Below the pieces are notes generated by a model. That model searched no databases. It was not told the DNA's origin and worked only from the letters and a program-made list of their open reading frames with translations. A stretch of DNA of 64,000 nt from Chromatiaceae bacterium. GTDB lineage: Bacteria; Pseudomonadota; Gammaproteobacteria; Chromatiales; Chromatiaceae. The DNA lies in the NCBI GenBank assembly GCA_022340805.1, contig JAJDNF010000002.1:1-64000 (forward strand). The letters run 5' to 3'. A program made the translations under genes and the position numbers. Shown here one piece after another: positions 45,305 through 55,207 of this stretch. Position 1 is the first letter of the stretch; each line of letters opens with the position of its first letter.

Positions 45305-46222
45305 GTGGACTCAGCAACATTGTTTTCTTCGCCGCTGTTTCTTTTCCTGCTTGTGGTCGGCAGTGCCTGGGTCGGTTACGCGATCGGCAAGTCAAACGAG
45401 ACCAAGCGCAAGCAACTGGCCCTGGAGGAGGCGCGCAAGGCCTCGGAACAGGTGTTGGGCCAACTGCGTGATGAAGGCCAGGAAAAACTCAATGTGCTTG
45501 CCAAGGCCAGCGCCAGCGAAATGGATCAGCTCAAGCAGGCCCATTCGCAGCAGATAGATCAATTGAACCAGGCCCATCAGACGCTCGTGGATTCGATCAA
45601 AACCAGTCACGCTGACGAGACGCATCGACTTTCCACTGAACACAGCAGCCTCGTAGATCGGCTGAACGAGGCCAACAACGCGACAATTAGGGATATGGAG
45701 CAGCGTCGTCAGGATGAGATGCAGATGTTCAAGGGCGAGCATCAGCGAGCCCTCGATGGCCTGCGCAGCGATCACGAGCAGGCCCTGCGGCAACTGCAGG
45801 AGCGCAGTGGAAAAGATCTGGAACGGCTCAACTCGGAGGCGGCCGGATTGCGTGCTGAACGTGACGACCTCAGGCACGAGGTCACCACTTTGCAGGGAAC
45901 GGTCATGGCGCTGCGCGAAGAGATCAAGGAATCCAAGCTCACCAACATGTTCTCGGTGTCGAAATCCGGCGACAAACTCATCCGCGTGGTGCGCAGCGTA
46001 CAGGAGCTGGCCAGCGAGCTTGACGAGACATCGCGCACCGTAACGGGTGGCGAGTATTCGTTCTTCGAACAAATCAAGGATCAGCGCGACCGCGACACTG
46101 TGCTCAGTCTCGCTGCCGGCGGTAATGCGGAAAGGCCTGCGGTGGCGGATGTCGATGCTGCCGCGGAGGACAAGCCGACGGCCGGCGACACGGCAGGCGA
46201 TGACCCATCGACCAACGGCTAG
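45305..46222 (+). CDS. Membrane-anchored coiled-coil protein
   Basis: The start is a GTG at 45305 with GGAGG 9-10 bases upstream. The 305-residue product has one N-terminal membrane helix (LFLFLLVVGSAWVGYAIG) and then a long coiled coil of about 190 residues rich in Q, E, L and A (LALEEARKASEQVLGQLRDE; QLKQAHSQQIDQLNQAHQTL; LRSDHEQALRQLQER). A more structured segment follows (TNMFSVSKSGDKLIRVVRSV), and then an acidic Asp/Ala tail. No family is recognised. The topology suggests a scaffold or a protein like RmuC or tape-measure coiled coils, but no catalytic domain is present. Confidence 0.75.
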   Translation: MDSATLFSSPLFLFLLVVGSAWVGYAIGKSNETKRKQLALEEARKASEQVLGQLRDEGQEKLNVLAKASASEMDQLKQAHSQQIDQLNQAHQTLVDSIKTSHADETHRLSTEHSSLVDRLNEANNATIRDMEQRRQDEMQMFKGEHQRALDGLRSDHEQALRQLQERSGKDLERLNSEAAGLRAERDDLRHEVTTLQGTVMALREEIKESKLTNMFSVSKSGDKLIRVVRSVQELASELDETSRTVTGGEYSFFEQIKDQRDRDTVLSLAAGGNAERPAVADVDAAAEDKPTAGDTAGDDPSTNG

Positions 46223-46401
46223 CGCGGCGCTGCGGCGCCGCCGTCCGAGACTGTTCCGGTGCATGTCCGCACAAGCCGGGGCAATCCCTCGTCGCAGTAA
46301 CTTGGGGCGGTAGGGCATTCGACATCGATGTTCCGCCGCGTCCAGGTGCCCATTCAGCGCATGCGGCCGGATAAGCTGCCTGTTCGCGTAACTGGGTGTG
46401 G

Positions 46402-47310
46402 TCAATCTTCGACCAGCGCGGCGGCCAGCATGTCGGCGAGGTAGATCCGGTTGCTCGGGTGCAAGACGCTATCTGTACTGCAGATGTCTCCGATCCCCGC
46501 GGCCTGCAGGCGAGCCAGAGCACCATCCACGAACAACGCATGCGTCACCAGCGCCGAGATTGACGCCGCCCCGCCGGCCATCAGCTGCATCGCCGCTTCG
46601 GCAAGGGTGTGGCCGGTGCTCACGACGTCGTCGACCAGCACGATATGCCGACCTGCGAATGCCAGATCGGGCAGCTCGACGCGTACCTCGCGATCACCCA
46701 GGCGCTGTTTGCGCGCCACGCCGAATTCGAGCCCTGCGGGTGCGGCTATCGCACCGACCCATTGCGCCGATTCTTCGTCCGGCCCAAGCAACAGCGGACG
46801 CTCGGTGCGGGATGCCAGCCAGGCGGTCATGGCCGGTGCCGCACTGAGTGCCACGGCGCGACGCAGCGGGACTGCGTCCCGTAACTTGCTTGTGCGGTGC
46901 AGGTGCGGATCGACGGTGACCAGGGTGTCGAAGTGACGTGCCAGCATGGTGCCGATGACGCGCTGGCTGACTGCCTCGCCGGGATGAAATGCGATGTCCT
47001 GTCGCATGTAGCACAGGTAGGGCGCGACCAGCGTCAGCTGTTCTGCACCCAGCTGCACCACGGTTGCCGCAGCCAGTTCCAGTTCGACCAGCTTGCGGTT
47101 CGCGTCGTCCAGGCTGCAGCACAGGATCACCTGTTTCGGCAGCCGCTCTGGCAGACGGACCAGGCTTTCACCGTCGGGGAAGCGGTGGACGACAACATCC
47201 GCATAGCCCAGCCCGGCGCTGTGTGCCAGCCTTTGGGCCGGCTGCCGATAGGTCGGAAAGCCCAACACCAGCGGTGCATCATCCCGACGGTTGTTGGTAG
47301 CGCTGCCCAT
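46402..47310 (-). CDS. Ribose-phosphate pyrophosphokinase-like protein (PRPP synthetase)
   Basis: The 302-residue protein has both halves of the PRPP synthetase fold: YADVVVHRFPDGESLVRLPE, YLCYMRQDIAFHPGEAVSQR, TVDPHLHRTSKL and the ribose-phosphate loop IVLVDDVVSTGHTLAEAA. It is shorter and more diverged than housekeeping Prs (about 315) and lacks the usual KKR-type catalytic flexible-loop sequence, having KQRLGDREVRVE. It likely makes or uses PRPP. It is directly downstream of a thymidine/AMP-phosphorylase-like gene (7-base gap) with which it must be co-transcribed, so it is probably a paralogue with a special role in nucleotide salvage. Confidence 0.85.
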   Translation of the reverse strand: MGSATNNRRDDAPLVLGFPTYRQPAQRLAHSAGLGYADVVVHRFPDGESLVRLPERLPKQVILCCSLDDANRKLVELELAAATVVQLGAEQLTLVAPYLCYMRQDIAFHPGEAVSQRVIGTMLARHFDTLVTVDPHLHRTSKLRDAVPLRRAVALSAAPAMTAWLASRTERPLLLGPDEESAQWVGAIAAPAGLEFGVARKQRLGDREVRVELPDLAFAGRHIVLVDDVVSTGHTLAEAAMQLMAGGAASISALVTHALFVDGALARLQAAGIGDICSTDSVLHPSNRIYLADMLAAALVED

Positions 47311-47317
47311 GCTTTGG

Positions 47318-48832
47318 CTAGCTCAGCGTAAAGCCGCTGTTCTGGGTCGCGGCTTCGCAGGCAAAGGCAAAATCGGCGCCGAATTCCGCGTGGATGGCAT
47401 ACAGCGGTTCATCGCGGCGGACCTTGTCGCCAACCTTCTTGTAAAGGTCCACGCCGGCACCCTTGTCCATCGGGGCACCGGCCAGCCGTGCTATACGCGC
47501 CATCTGCTGGTTGTCGATCGTGGCAACACTGCCATTACGTTCTGCGTTCACTGTGTTGCACAGGCGGCCGACTTCACGCGGGATGTCGCTGGCACCCTGC
47601 GCGGCGATAATTGCACGCAACTTGTCCAATGCGCGCCCCGATTCGAGGATGTCACGTGCCAGCGTGTAGCCCTGGCCGCCACGCACGTCGGGATCGAACT
47701 CGAGAATACGGCTGGCAAGTTGCAGGGCCTTCTCGCGCAGGTCGCGCGGTTGCTTTGGATCGTTCTCCAGCACCTGCATCACGTCGCGAGCCTCGAGCAC
47801 TGGACCTATGCCGCGCCCGATCGGCTGGCGGCCGTCGGTGATGATCACTTCGAGCTGCAGGCCTATGCGGTCGCCCACAAACTCGAACAGCTTGCGCAGT
47901 CGCAACGCATCCGCCTGGCTGCGCACTTTGGCGGTCGGGCCCATCGGGATGTCGATCAGCAGGTGAGTGGCGCCGGCGGCCAGTTTCTTGGCCAGGATGG
48001 ATGCGACCATTTGGCTGGGGGAATCGAGGGAGAGCGGGCGTTCAACCGAGATCAGGATATCGTCGACCGGGGCGAGCAGCGCCGTGCCGCCCCAGGCCAG
48101 GCAGCCGCGCTGGGTGCGCACGATGTCGTTCAGCTGGTCGGGGGGCAGTTCTACCCGGGCCAGCACCTCCATGGTATCTGCGGTACCGGCAGGTGAGGTG
48201 ATCGCGCGGCTCGACGTCTTGGGGATGAACATGCCGTGCGCGGCGACAATCGGCACCACCAGCATACTGGTGCGGTTGCCTGGTATCCCGCCGATACAGT
48301 GTTTGTCGGCTACCAGCGGTTCGTGCCAGTCGAGCTGCTCACCGCTACCTGCCATTGCGCGGGTCAGGTGCAGCACTTCTTCACGTTCCATGCCGGTTTC
48401 GCTGCAGGCCACGAGGAATGCGGCCATTTCGATCTTGGCATAGCGGTGCTCGACGATGTCGCGGGTGATCGCCTCATAGTCCGCGTATTCGAGCCGCTCT
48501 CCCGCAATTTTGCGGTGTACCGCATCTAGAGAGGTCGGCGGCTTGGCATGTGCGACGGTTGCTGCAGCACCCTCCGGAAGGCCCAGTTGCTGGAATGTCT
48601 CCAGGCTCAGCCCCAGTTGCCCCGGTGCGGTGATGCTTGCGTCGTCGACCACGTTCAGGGCTGCAAGGATCGACCGACCGCCAGCCTCGTCACTGATTTC
48701 AATCTTGGACAGCGCCTGAAAACCTTCGCTGCGGTACACCTGGCAGTCGCGGTGCAGGTAGGCGACATTCTCCTTATAGGTGTCGATACCGACACGTCGC
48801 AGCTGTAAGCTGGTTTTGGCTTTCCTGATCAT
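47318..48832 (-). CDS. Thymidine phosphorylase/AMP phosphorylase family enzyme
   Basis: The 504-residue protein has the nucleoside-phosphorylase fold with an extra N-terminal domain (about 1-85), as in archaeal AMP phosphorylases and the so-called thymidine phosphorylase 2. Motifs include [20 protein letters not shown] (the phosphate/nucleotide loop), [20 protein letters not shown], the helix [20 protein letters not shown], and C-terminal [23 protein letters not shown] phosphorylase converts AMP and phosphate to adenine and ribose-1,5-bisphosphate. Pairing with a PRPP-synthetase-like gene supports a ribose-phosphate salvage role. The substrate cannot be decided from sequence alone. Confidence 0.88.
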   Translation of the reverse strand: MIRKAKTSLQLRRVGIDTYKENVAYLHRDCQVYRSEGFQALSKIEISDEAGGRSILAALNVVDDASITAPGQLGLSLETFQQLGLPEGAAATVAHAKPPTSLDAVHRKIAGERLEYADYEAITRDIVEHRYAKIEMAAFLVACSETGMEREEVLHLTRAMAGSGEQLDWHEPLVADKHCIGGIPGNRTSMLVVPIVAAHGMFIPKTSSRAITSPAGTADTMEVLARVELPPDQLNDIVRTQRGCLAWGGTALLAPVDDILISVERPLSLDSPSQMVASILAKKLAAGATHLLIDIPMGPTAKVRSQADALRLRKLFEFVGDRIGLQLEVIITDGRQPIGRGIGPVLEARDVMQVLENDPKQPRDLREKALQLASRILEFDPDVRGGQGYTLARDILESGRALDKLRAIIAAQGASDIPREVGRLCNTVNAERNGSVATIDNQQMARIARLAGAPMDKGAGVDLYKKVGDKVRRDEPLYAIHAEFGADFAFACEAATQNSGFTLS

Positions 48833-48951
48833 GGAAGCAGCATAGCAGCCCGGCCGTCGCGACAGCAGCGGCCGAGACCGCAGCGGCCAATGTCGGGTAC
48901 GAGAGGGCGATGGCGGAGGCCGGCGAGTGGCCCGAAAGGGGCCGCAAAACC

Positions 48952-49602
48952 TCAGCTCGATGGTGCCAGGTATGCCTTCAAGTCTGACAGGCGGTCACGA
49001 TTGGTGAGAAGCACCACCTCGTCCTCGGCCTTGAGCTGCGTGTCCGGTTCGGGGAGGATGAACCGCTCCTGGCGGTAGATGCAGACCACTCGCGTCTGCT
49101 CGGGCAGCTTGAATTCGGCGAGAGGCCCCGCCTGGTCAGTCCGCACCACGAACGAGTAGGCGCGCGCCTCGTCACGGATCATGGTGGAAATCTCCAGCGG
49201 ATCACGCCCCTCGCACATGTCTGCCAGGTGCCGTCCGACGGTCCGGGCTGGGATGATCGTATCCTCCAGCCCGAGTTCCAGGCAGATGTGCTCGAACTCG
49301 GGATCGTCGATCTTGGTCACCACCCGCTTGAAACCGAGTGAACGCCCGACCAGGCTGGCAATGATGTTCGCCTGGTCGCTGTTGGTGAGGCAAAGCAGCG
49401 TGTCGGTATGATCCGGATTGGCCTCGCGCAGTATTGCCGGCTTGCTGCCGTCTCCATGCAGGAATCCACAATCCAGCTCCAGCGAGAGCTCCTGGATGAC
49501 TTCCTTGTTGCGTTCGATGATGACCACCTCGTGGCCACGTTTGAGGAGGTAACGTGCGGTGGCAACCGCCAGGACGCCCGCGCCGATGAATACCGCTCGC
49601 AT
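48952..49602 (-). CDS. trkA: TrkA-type NAD-binding potassium-channel regulator
   Basis: The product from the ATG at 49602 has 216 residues and a single RCK unit: an N-terminal Rossmann domain ([55 protein letters not shown]) and a C-terminal TrkA-C domain ([40 protein letters not shown]). E. coli TrkA has two such units, so this one presumably dimerises. It gates the TrkH potassium channel according to NAD(H) or nucleotide binding in the cytoplasm. It follows trkH by 2 bases. A longer in-frame start at 49695 lies inside trkH and is rejected. Confidence 0.92.
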   Translation of the reverse strand: MRAVFIGAGVLAVATARYLLKRGHEVVIIERNKEVIQELSLELDCGFLHGDGSKPAILREANPDHTDTLLCLTNSDQANIIASLVGRSLGFKRVVTKIDDPEFEHICLELGLEDTIIPARTVGRHLADMCEGRDPLEISTMIRDEARAYSFVVRTDQAGPLAEFKLPEQTRVVCIYRQERFILPEPDTQLKAEDEVVLLTNRDRLSDLKAYLAPSS

Positions 49603-49604
49603 GT

Positions 49605-51059
49605 TTATGAGGCCCGTTTGCCGATCCAGGTGCGTGGATAGAGTAGCACCAGCAGCGCCAGAATTTCCAAGCGACCCAACAACATATCGAGGCATAGCAA
49701 GATCTTCAGCGGAGCCTCCAGGTCTGGCCGGCTGATGCCGCTCGACAGGCCCACTGTCCCCATCGCGGAGACCACTTCGAATAGGGCATCGAGCGGGGCA
49801 TAGCCATAGATGAGAAACAGCAGCCAGGAAAGCGTCGATAGCGCCGCAAACAGACCGAGCACCAGGGTCACGCGTTCCACGTCAATTGGCCGCAACAAAC
49901 GCCCGTTGAGCCGTGGTTCTGTGACCGCATGGGGGGGCATGGCACTGCGGCGCAGGAAATATTGCAGCAGGCGAAGGAGCACCAGCAGTCGCAGCAGCTT
50001 GATGCCGCCAGCGGTGGAGCCGCTGCCACCCCCGATCACCATGCTGACGATGATCAGCAGCTTCGAGGTCGCGTCGAGCTCTCCCACTGGCAGGGTCGAA
50101 AAGCCGGTGGTGGTCTGGGCCGAGACGCCGAGCATCGCAGCTTGTTGTAGCGCCGGACCCCATGGCATGGCCGAGTGGCTGTGCAGGCTGAGGCCGAGAA
50201 GCCCGGAAATCAATAGTATTGCCAGCATGAGCGCACGCACCTCGGGGTCGCGCAACAGTTCGTATGGACGTCCGCTCACGGCATGGAAATACAGTAACAG
50301 CGGTATGGCGCCGACTATCGAAAACCCGGTCACCACCCAGGCGCCTGCAAGTGGCATAGCCGCGAGACTGTCGTCGAAGGTGGAAAAACCGCCGGTGGAG
50401 AGCGTCGCGAGCATGTGGAGCAGGGCGCTGAAGGGCTCGCCCGTGACAGTCCAAAGCAGCAGCGTACCGGTCAAGGTCAGTGCCAGATAAACCCGTAATA
50501 CCTGCCGGGCCTGTGTGCGCGCGGTCGTCGCGATGTTCTCGCTCTCGGTCGGCTCGGCGAGGCGGCGTGCCGCGGCATGCGGACCCATCAGCAAGGCTAC
50601 CGACAGCACCGCTATACCCAGTCCCCCGTACCATTGCATCCAGGCCCGCGCGAACATGAAGGTGCGAGAGAGGCCCTCGACTGTCCCTGTGGTGGAGAGG
50701 CCGGTGGTGGTGATGGCGGAGACGGCCTCGAACAGTACATCCTCGAATGGCAGACCGCTGGCGGCCAGCGGGAAGGTCATGACCAGCGGTGTGAGCAGGA
50801 AGACCAGGCTGACGATCACTATTCCTTCATTCGCCTGGATCTGTTCCGGTTCGGGCAGGCGCAGGCCGGGGGCCGCGGCGAACAGCAGGCCGGCGATCAG
50901 CAGTGCGTAACGCAGGCTGTAGTCGTATTCGGTGAACAACAGCGAGACGCTGAGCGGAACCAGGGCCAACAATGCCAGCATCAGCGCGAGCTGGCTCAGG
51001 TAGCGGCCAACGAACCGCAAACGGACCGCGTAGGTGAGTGCGGTTGTGCTGTCAGGCAT
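49605..51059 (-). CDS. trkH: TrkH potassium transporter subunit
   Basis: The 484-residue membrane protein has four pore-loop repeats typical of Trk/Ktr/HKT: ITTTGLSTTGTVEGLSRTFM, LSTGGFSTFDDSLAAM, TTTGFSTLPVGELDATSKLL with IGGGSGSTAGGIKLLR, and GTVGLSSGISRPDLEAPLKI. The G-x-x filter glycines are present in all four. It ends GRLEILALLVLLYPRTWIGK. It is followed by trkA with a 2-base gap, forming the usual pair. Potassium uptake across the inner membrane is expected. Confidence 0.95.
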   Translation of the reverse strand: MPDSTTALTYAVRLRFVGRYLSQLALMLALLALVPLSVSLLFTEYDYSLRYALLIAGLLFAAAPGLRLPEPEQIQANEGIVIVSLVFLLTPLVMTFPLAASGLPFEDVLFEAVSAITTTGLSTTGTVEGLSRTFMFARAWMQWYGGLGIAVLSVALLMGPHAAARRLAEPTESENIATTARTQARQVLRVYLALTLTGTLLLWTVTGEPFSALLHMLATLSTGGFSTFDDSLAAMPLAGAWVVTGFSIVGAIPLLLYFHAVSGRPYELLRDPEVRALMLAILLISGLLGLSLHSHSAMPWGPALQQAAMLGVSAQTTTGFSTLPVGELDATSKLLIIVSMVIGGGSGSTAGGIKLLRLLVLLRLLQYFLRRSAMPPHAVTEPRLNGRLLRPIDVERVTLVLGLFAALSTLSWLLFLIYGYAPLDALFEVVSAMGTVGLSSGISRPDLEAPLKILLCLDMLLGRLEILALLVLLYPRTWIGKRAS

Positions 51060-51436
51060 CGGAGCGCATCCTGGTCGGCAAACTCACTTGCATCGAGCGC
51101 CCCGCCTGTGTCGAGTCGAGGCGATATGTGGCCATGCCTGCGGGGCAATGATCCACGTCCAGCATGGACCGCGCCAGCTGTCGGCGTGGCCGGACATCAT
51201 GATACTGCCTCCGTGAGGCGGTCACAGGAATCAATGCCCGCCGTGTGTACTGCAATTGCTCCAGAATTGGTGTCTGGATCCGCGGCTCAGGGTCCCGGCG
51301 GCGCTGGCCAAAGGTTTGTGCGAGCCTTGCCTTTCAGGCCGTTCCCGGGCCCTGGCCGGACCATTTTGGCGAAATAAGGCCGAATCACCCGGATGCGGTT
51401 TGCCCCGCTCGACCACCCTGCGGTTAGTATTCGTGC
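51060..51436. other. Intergenic stretch between divergent trkH and phosphodiesterase genes
   Basis: These 377 bases separate two divergent genes and should hold both promoters. A small hairpin CCTCCGTGAGG occurs at 51209-51219. I see no gene, RNA or repeat of the A or B families. Confidence 0.35.
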
Positions 51437-52594
51437 ATGCAGTTACCCGATTACCAAGGCGGCAGTATCGTCAATCTGATGGCGTCCCTGCAGGGCGGGC
51501 TCGGCGGAGGTGATAGCGACTATGCGCCGCTGGCCCTGCTGCCGCCCGACCGCGTGCGGGCACATCGGCAGGTCTTGTTGTTGGTGATCGACGGGCTGGG
51601 CCTGAACTATCTGCGCGCCCATCCACAGGCGGCGTGTCTGAACGATCACCTGGCTGGCGGCATCACCTCGGTCTTTCCGCCCACCACCGCCACCGCAATA
51701 ACGACCTTTTTGACCGGCGATGCGCCGCAGCAACACGGCCTGACCGGTTGGCACATGTACTTCCGTGAGCTCGGTAGCGTGCTGGCTGTGCTGCCGGGCC
51801 GTGCCCGGTATGGCGGGCAGGGACTGGGCGAGGCGGGGATCGACGTCCATCGCCTGCTCGGGACGCGCCCCTTTTCTGATCGCATCGGCGTCGCAGCCTA
51901 CACGCTCTCACCGGCGCATATCGCCGATTCAGACTTCAACCGGGCCCACTTGGGCGGTGCACAGTCGGTCGCCTATCATGACCTGAGCGACATGCTGCGC
52001 CAGTGCGGCGAGCTCCTGCGCTCGCCGGGCCCCAAGTATGTCTATGCTTATTGGTCCGAACTGGACAGCCTGGGACATCGCTTCGGGATCGGTAGCGAAC
52101 CGGCGCTCACCCACCTGCTCGAACTCGACCGGGCGTTTGAACAGTTGCTCGATGCGATTCACGGGACCGACACGCTGGTCGTCGTATCCGCCGACCACGG
52201 CCAGATAGATCCGCCAGCGGAGCATCGCATCGACCTCGGCGACCACCCGCGGCTGGCCGATTGCCTGCTGTTGCCGCTGTGTGGAGAATCCCGCGCGGCC
52301 TACTGCTACCTGCGGCCGGGGCGCGAGGCCCAGTTCGACGAGTATGTACGGCAAGCGTTTGCGGAGGTGGCAGATTGCCTGCCGAGCGCGGAGCTGGTCG
52401 CATCGGCCTGGTTTGGTGAGGGTGAGCCTCACCCGCAACTCCTGAACCGCATCGGCGATCGCGTCCTGCTCATGAAGGACGATTATCTACTCAAGGACTG
52501 GCTGCCACAGGAAAAAAGACACCAGTTGATCGGCGTGCATGGCGGGCTCAGCCAGGATGAACTGTGGGTGCCGTTGATAGTCGCCGGGCGCTGA
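51437..52594 (+). CDS. Alkaline-phosphatase-superfamily phosphodiesterase (nucleotide pyrophosphatase-like)
   Basis: The 385-residue protein has the type I phosphodiesterase fold: VLLLVIDGLGLNYLRAH with the metal-binding Asp, then SVFPPTTATAITTFLTGDAP with the nucleophile Thr in the PPTTAT motif, TGWHMYFRELGSVL, YAYWSELDSLGHRFG with metal ligands D and H, and VVVSADHGQIDPPAEHRIDL. It lacks a signal peptide, so it acts in the cytoplasm unless exported by another route. It could cleave nucleotide diphospho-sugars or phospholipid-like substrates. The start at 51437 is the first ATG. Confidence 0.88.
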   Translation: MQLPDYQGGSIVNLMASLQGGLGGGDSDYAPLALLPPDRVRAHRQVLLLVIDGLGLNYLRAHPQAACLNDHLAGGITSVFPPTTATAITTFLTGDAPQQHGLTGWHMYFRELGSVLAVLPGRARYGGQGLGEAGIDVHRLLGTRPFSDRIGVAAYTLSPAHIADSDFNRAHLGGAQSVAYHDLSDMLRQCGELLRSPGPKYVYAYWSELDSLGHRFGIGSEPALTHLLELDRAFEQLLDAIHGTDTLVVVSADHGQIDPPAEHRIDLGDHPRLADCLLLPLCGESRAAYCYLRPGREAQFDEYVRQAFAEVADCLPSAELVASAWFGEGEPHPQLLNRIGDRVLLMKDDYLLKDWLPQEKRHQLIGVHGGLSQDELWVPLIVAGR

Positions 52595-52848
52595 CGGGCG
52601 GGTAGGCCGGTATCCCGGTTTGCTGGTCGACAGTCGGATACCATTTCAGCCCATGGCCGGCCACGGTCCGCGGCCGGCGGCTCGGGTAATATTTGGACAG
52701 GCCAGCGGCTGCCTGGGTACCGTCGCTTCAACGGTCCCAAGTCAGGATTATCTGGATGATGCGTTGGCGCATCTCTGGCATATTGCGTCCAGCCCCGCTG
52801 GACGATAGGGATCATCATCGTCCGGGCTCGTATGCATTGAGACAGGTC

Positions 52849-54183
52849 ATGAGGCCAGATTTCGCGAAAGCCGTATGTAGCAAGGTTGCAGGGCGCAACC
52901 TTTATGTCGTACTCGCGTCGATATTGATCGCGGGCTGTGCCACTCAGGACCAGCTGTGCACAGACGCAAGGCCGTTTCGCGAGCGTGCGCAGCAGCAGCA
53001 CCGCAGCGGGTTGTTCGTAGAGGCCTCTGCGCTCAGCCGGGATGACAGCATCGCCTTGTTTGGGGTTCCCCTCAACGACATCAACGTCCAGCCCGTGTGG
53101 CTGAAGGTCACAAGCTTTCGGGAAGACCCCCAGTGGCTGTTTCCAAAGGGGATCGACAGCGATTATTTCCCGACCTACGAAGTGGCGCGTCGTGCATCGA
53201 AACTCAGCTCGCTGTCAGAACACGAGCTCTACGATCGCCTGAGCCACGAGCATATCGACCTTTTCATCCCGGCGCGTGCAACCGTGTCGGGCCTCGTCTA
53301 TGCCCACAACGACGAGGGCATGAAGGCTTTTAGTGTCGAGCTGCATGGCCCCGGCGGTAGCGAGTCCTTCAGTTTTGTGGTGCCCGTTCCGGGTTTGCCA
53401 ACTCACTACTTCAGTACTGATGAGAACAGCAGCCAGCGTTTTCTCGACTCCGGAGATCTGGATCTGCAGGGCCTGCACCAGTGGCTTCAAGAGATCGGCT
53501 GCTGCCCATTGAACGCAGAGGGTAAGCCGGGGGACCCCCTCAATGTGGTGTTTGTCGGGCACCTCGACCAGCTGCGCGCGGCCATGATTGCCAATGACTG
53601 GGACGTCACGGCGCCCGTGACAAGCACCTCGCTGCAGCGCATGGCCAGCGCCTTCCTGTTCGGCTCGCGTTACCGCTATGCACCGATATCCAGTCTGCAG
53701 TTGTTTGGTCGGGAGCAGGACCTGGCGTTCCAGAAGGCCCGCGCGATCATCGATGAACGCAACCATATGCGCATCTGGCTGGCGCCGGTCACGCTGCATG
53801 GCACCCCGGTCTGGGTCGGACAGGTCAGCCGCGATGTCGGGGTGAAGCTGTCGGGCCGGTTCTGGCCGCCAACGACCCATGTCATCGATCCGGACGTGGA
53901 CGATGCGCGTTTCTACGTGATGCAGGACCTGCTGATCGGACGGGCCATTGAAAAACTCGCCTTCGTCAAGGGGCTCGAGCGCGCAACGATCTCGAAGCCA
54001 CGTAGCAATGCCGAGAACGATCCGTATTTCACCGACGGACTGAGGGCCGTCTTCTTTCTGGCCGACAAACCGGTAGCGCCGTCCGCTGTAGTGATCCTCG
54101 ACTGGGCACTGACCCCGGCGATGGAGCCTTATCGCGCGTTTTACATCAATGGAGGACCGGCAACGGTGGAATACTTCGACTGA
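52849..54183 (+). CDS. Lipoprotein with LssY C-terminal domain
   Basis: From the ATG at 52849 the 444-residue product has a lipoprotein signal (RNLYVVLASILIAGCATQD) with lipobox L-I-A-G-C. The C-terminal two-thirds matches the LssY C-terminal domain: AMIANDWDVTAPVTSTSLQR, YAPISSLQLFGREQDLAFQK, ARAIIDERNHMRIWLAPVTL, VWVGQVSRDVGVKLSGRFWP and HVIDPDVDDARFYVMQDLLI. LssY is known from Legionella secretion-associated loci, but the function of this domain is not established. It sits convergent with a broken patatin gene. It is likely anchored in the outer or inner membrane facing the periplasm. Confidence 0.85.
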   Translation: MRPDFAKAVCSKVAGRNLYVVLASILIAGCATQDQLCTDARPFRERAQQQHRSGLFVEASALSRDDSIALFGVPLNDINVQPVWLKVTSFREDPQWLFPKGIDSDYFPTYEVARRASKLSSLSEHELYDRLSHEHIDLFIPARATVSGLVYAHNDEGMKAFSVELHGPGGSESFSFVVPVPGLPTHYFSTDENSSQRFLDSGDLDLQGLHQWLQEIGCCPLNAEGKPGDPLNVVFVGHLDQLRAAMIANDWDVTAPVTSTSLQRMASAFLFGSRYRYAPISSLQLFGREQDLAFQKARAIIDERNHMRIWLAPVTLHGTPVWVGQVSRDVGVKLSGRFWPPTTHVIDPDVDDARFYVMQDLLIGRAIEKLAFVKGLERATISKPRSNAENDPYFTDGLRAVFFLADKPVAPSAVVILDWALTPAMEPYRAFYINGGPATVEYFD

Positions 54184-54218
54184 CGTCGAACGCTCTGCGT
54201 TGTTGGAAAACCCTGCCC

Positions 54219-55039
54219 TCAGGGCGTGGCGGGATCTGCTGCACGCTCTGGCTCGGCGACAAATGTGGCGCTCACGTCCTTCCTCAGACGCTGGAATTCG
54301 GGCGACTCCGTCATGATGGTTCCCGCTGCGGCGCGCAGGCGATCGACCGCCTCGGGAGGCGGCACGAAAGACGTGGGCAGCTGGTTCAGATAATCCCGCT
54401 CCGCCTGGTCTTTCAGCCTGGGGAAGGATGCGTCGATCGTATAGATCTCGGCCTGTGGCACGTGCAATGCGGCGGCGACATCAGGATCCTTGTTGGCCGC
54501 GAAGGCGGCCGAGCTGCCGATCCATCGCAAGGTCCGCCAGCGCGCCGCGGTGTCTCGCAGCAGTTCGACAGACTCGTAGGAGAAGGCGTCGATCGGAGTG
54601 CCGGCCGCCTTGAGCATAGTGCCTACGACACCTGGTGGGTTCTCCGACTCCTCCCAGTCGGTGGTTGGCGAGGACAGCGAATTGACGACGATCACAACGA
54701 TCCGGTGATGATGTCGACCTGATCGAGCAGGCGGATCTTGTTGCCCTTCGGTCCGACCACCTCGGTGTCGCGCAGAAACTCCAGGACGCCGTACGAAAAG
54801 GCCGCAGCGCGCGTGCCGCCACCGGAGAAAGCCAGTACCACCAGGCTTCCCTTTTTGACCTTGTGCTTCGCATGATGCGTCTCGAAACGGTAGCCGGCGC
54901 GCGGGTCGGCCTGAGTGAGTGGCGGATTGATCGGCCGGGTGGCACAACCGACAAGCGGGATGAGCAACGCCAGTATCACCCATCGCGGCAAGATTATTCG
55001 GCCGACAGTTTCGTCGCGGCGGATCATGAAGGCCCGCAT
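54219..55039 (-). pseudogene. Patatin-like phospholipase lipoprotein with internal deletion
   Basis: The 5' part (from ATG 55039) encodes a lipoprotein signal (ILPRWVILALLIPLVGC) and the patatin oxyanion region VVLAFSGGGTRAAAFSYGVL plus LLDQVDIITG. The catalytic GxSxG motif that should follow is missing. At about 54696 the sequence jumps, out of frame, to RIVVIVVNSLSSPTTDWEES, which in patatins lies about 200 residues later, and continues in the other frame to 54219 (DAFSYESVELLRDTAARW; SFPRLKDQAERDYLNQLPTS). The junction is flanked by ATCACCGGATCG. A deletion of several hundred bases has removed the active site, so the gene is dead. Confidence 0.75.
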
Positions 55040-55207
55040 ACTACTTTCTGCGCGCTTGCGCGAATTCATCGCGTTCGGCACCGCATCGGCAGTCAGGCCG
55101 ATCGGCAGAACCTTGAACCGGCAGCCGGCGGGTCCCGCGGGTGTCATACAGCGAACGCATTTCGGCCGGCCATCATCCGCGTCGGGGCACCAACGCCAGG
55201 CCTCGCG

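Noticed and set aside
45392-46405. 337-codon frame antisense to the coiled-coil gene
   Set aside because: The plus-strand gene has a membrane helix, coiled coil and good ribosome-binding site; the antisense frame shows no domain.
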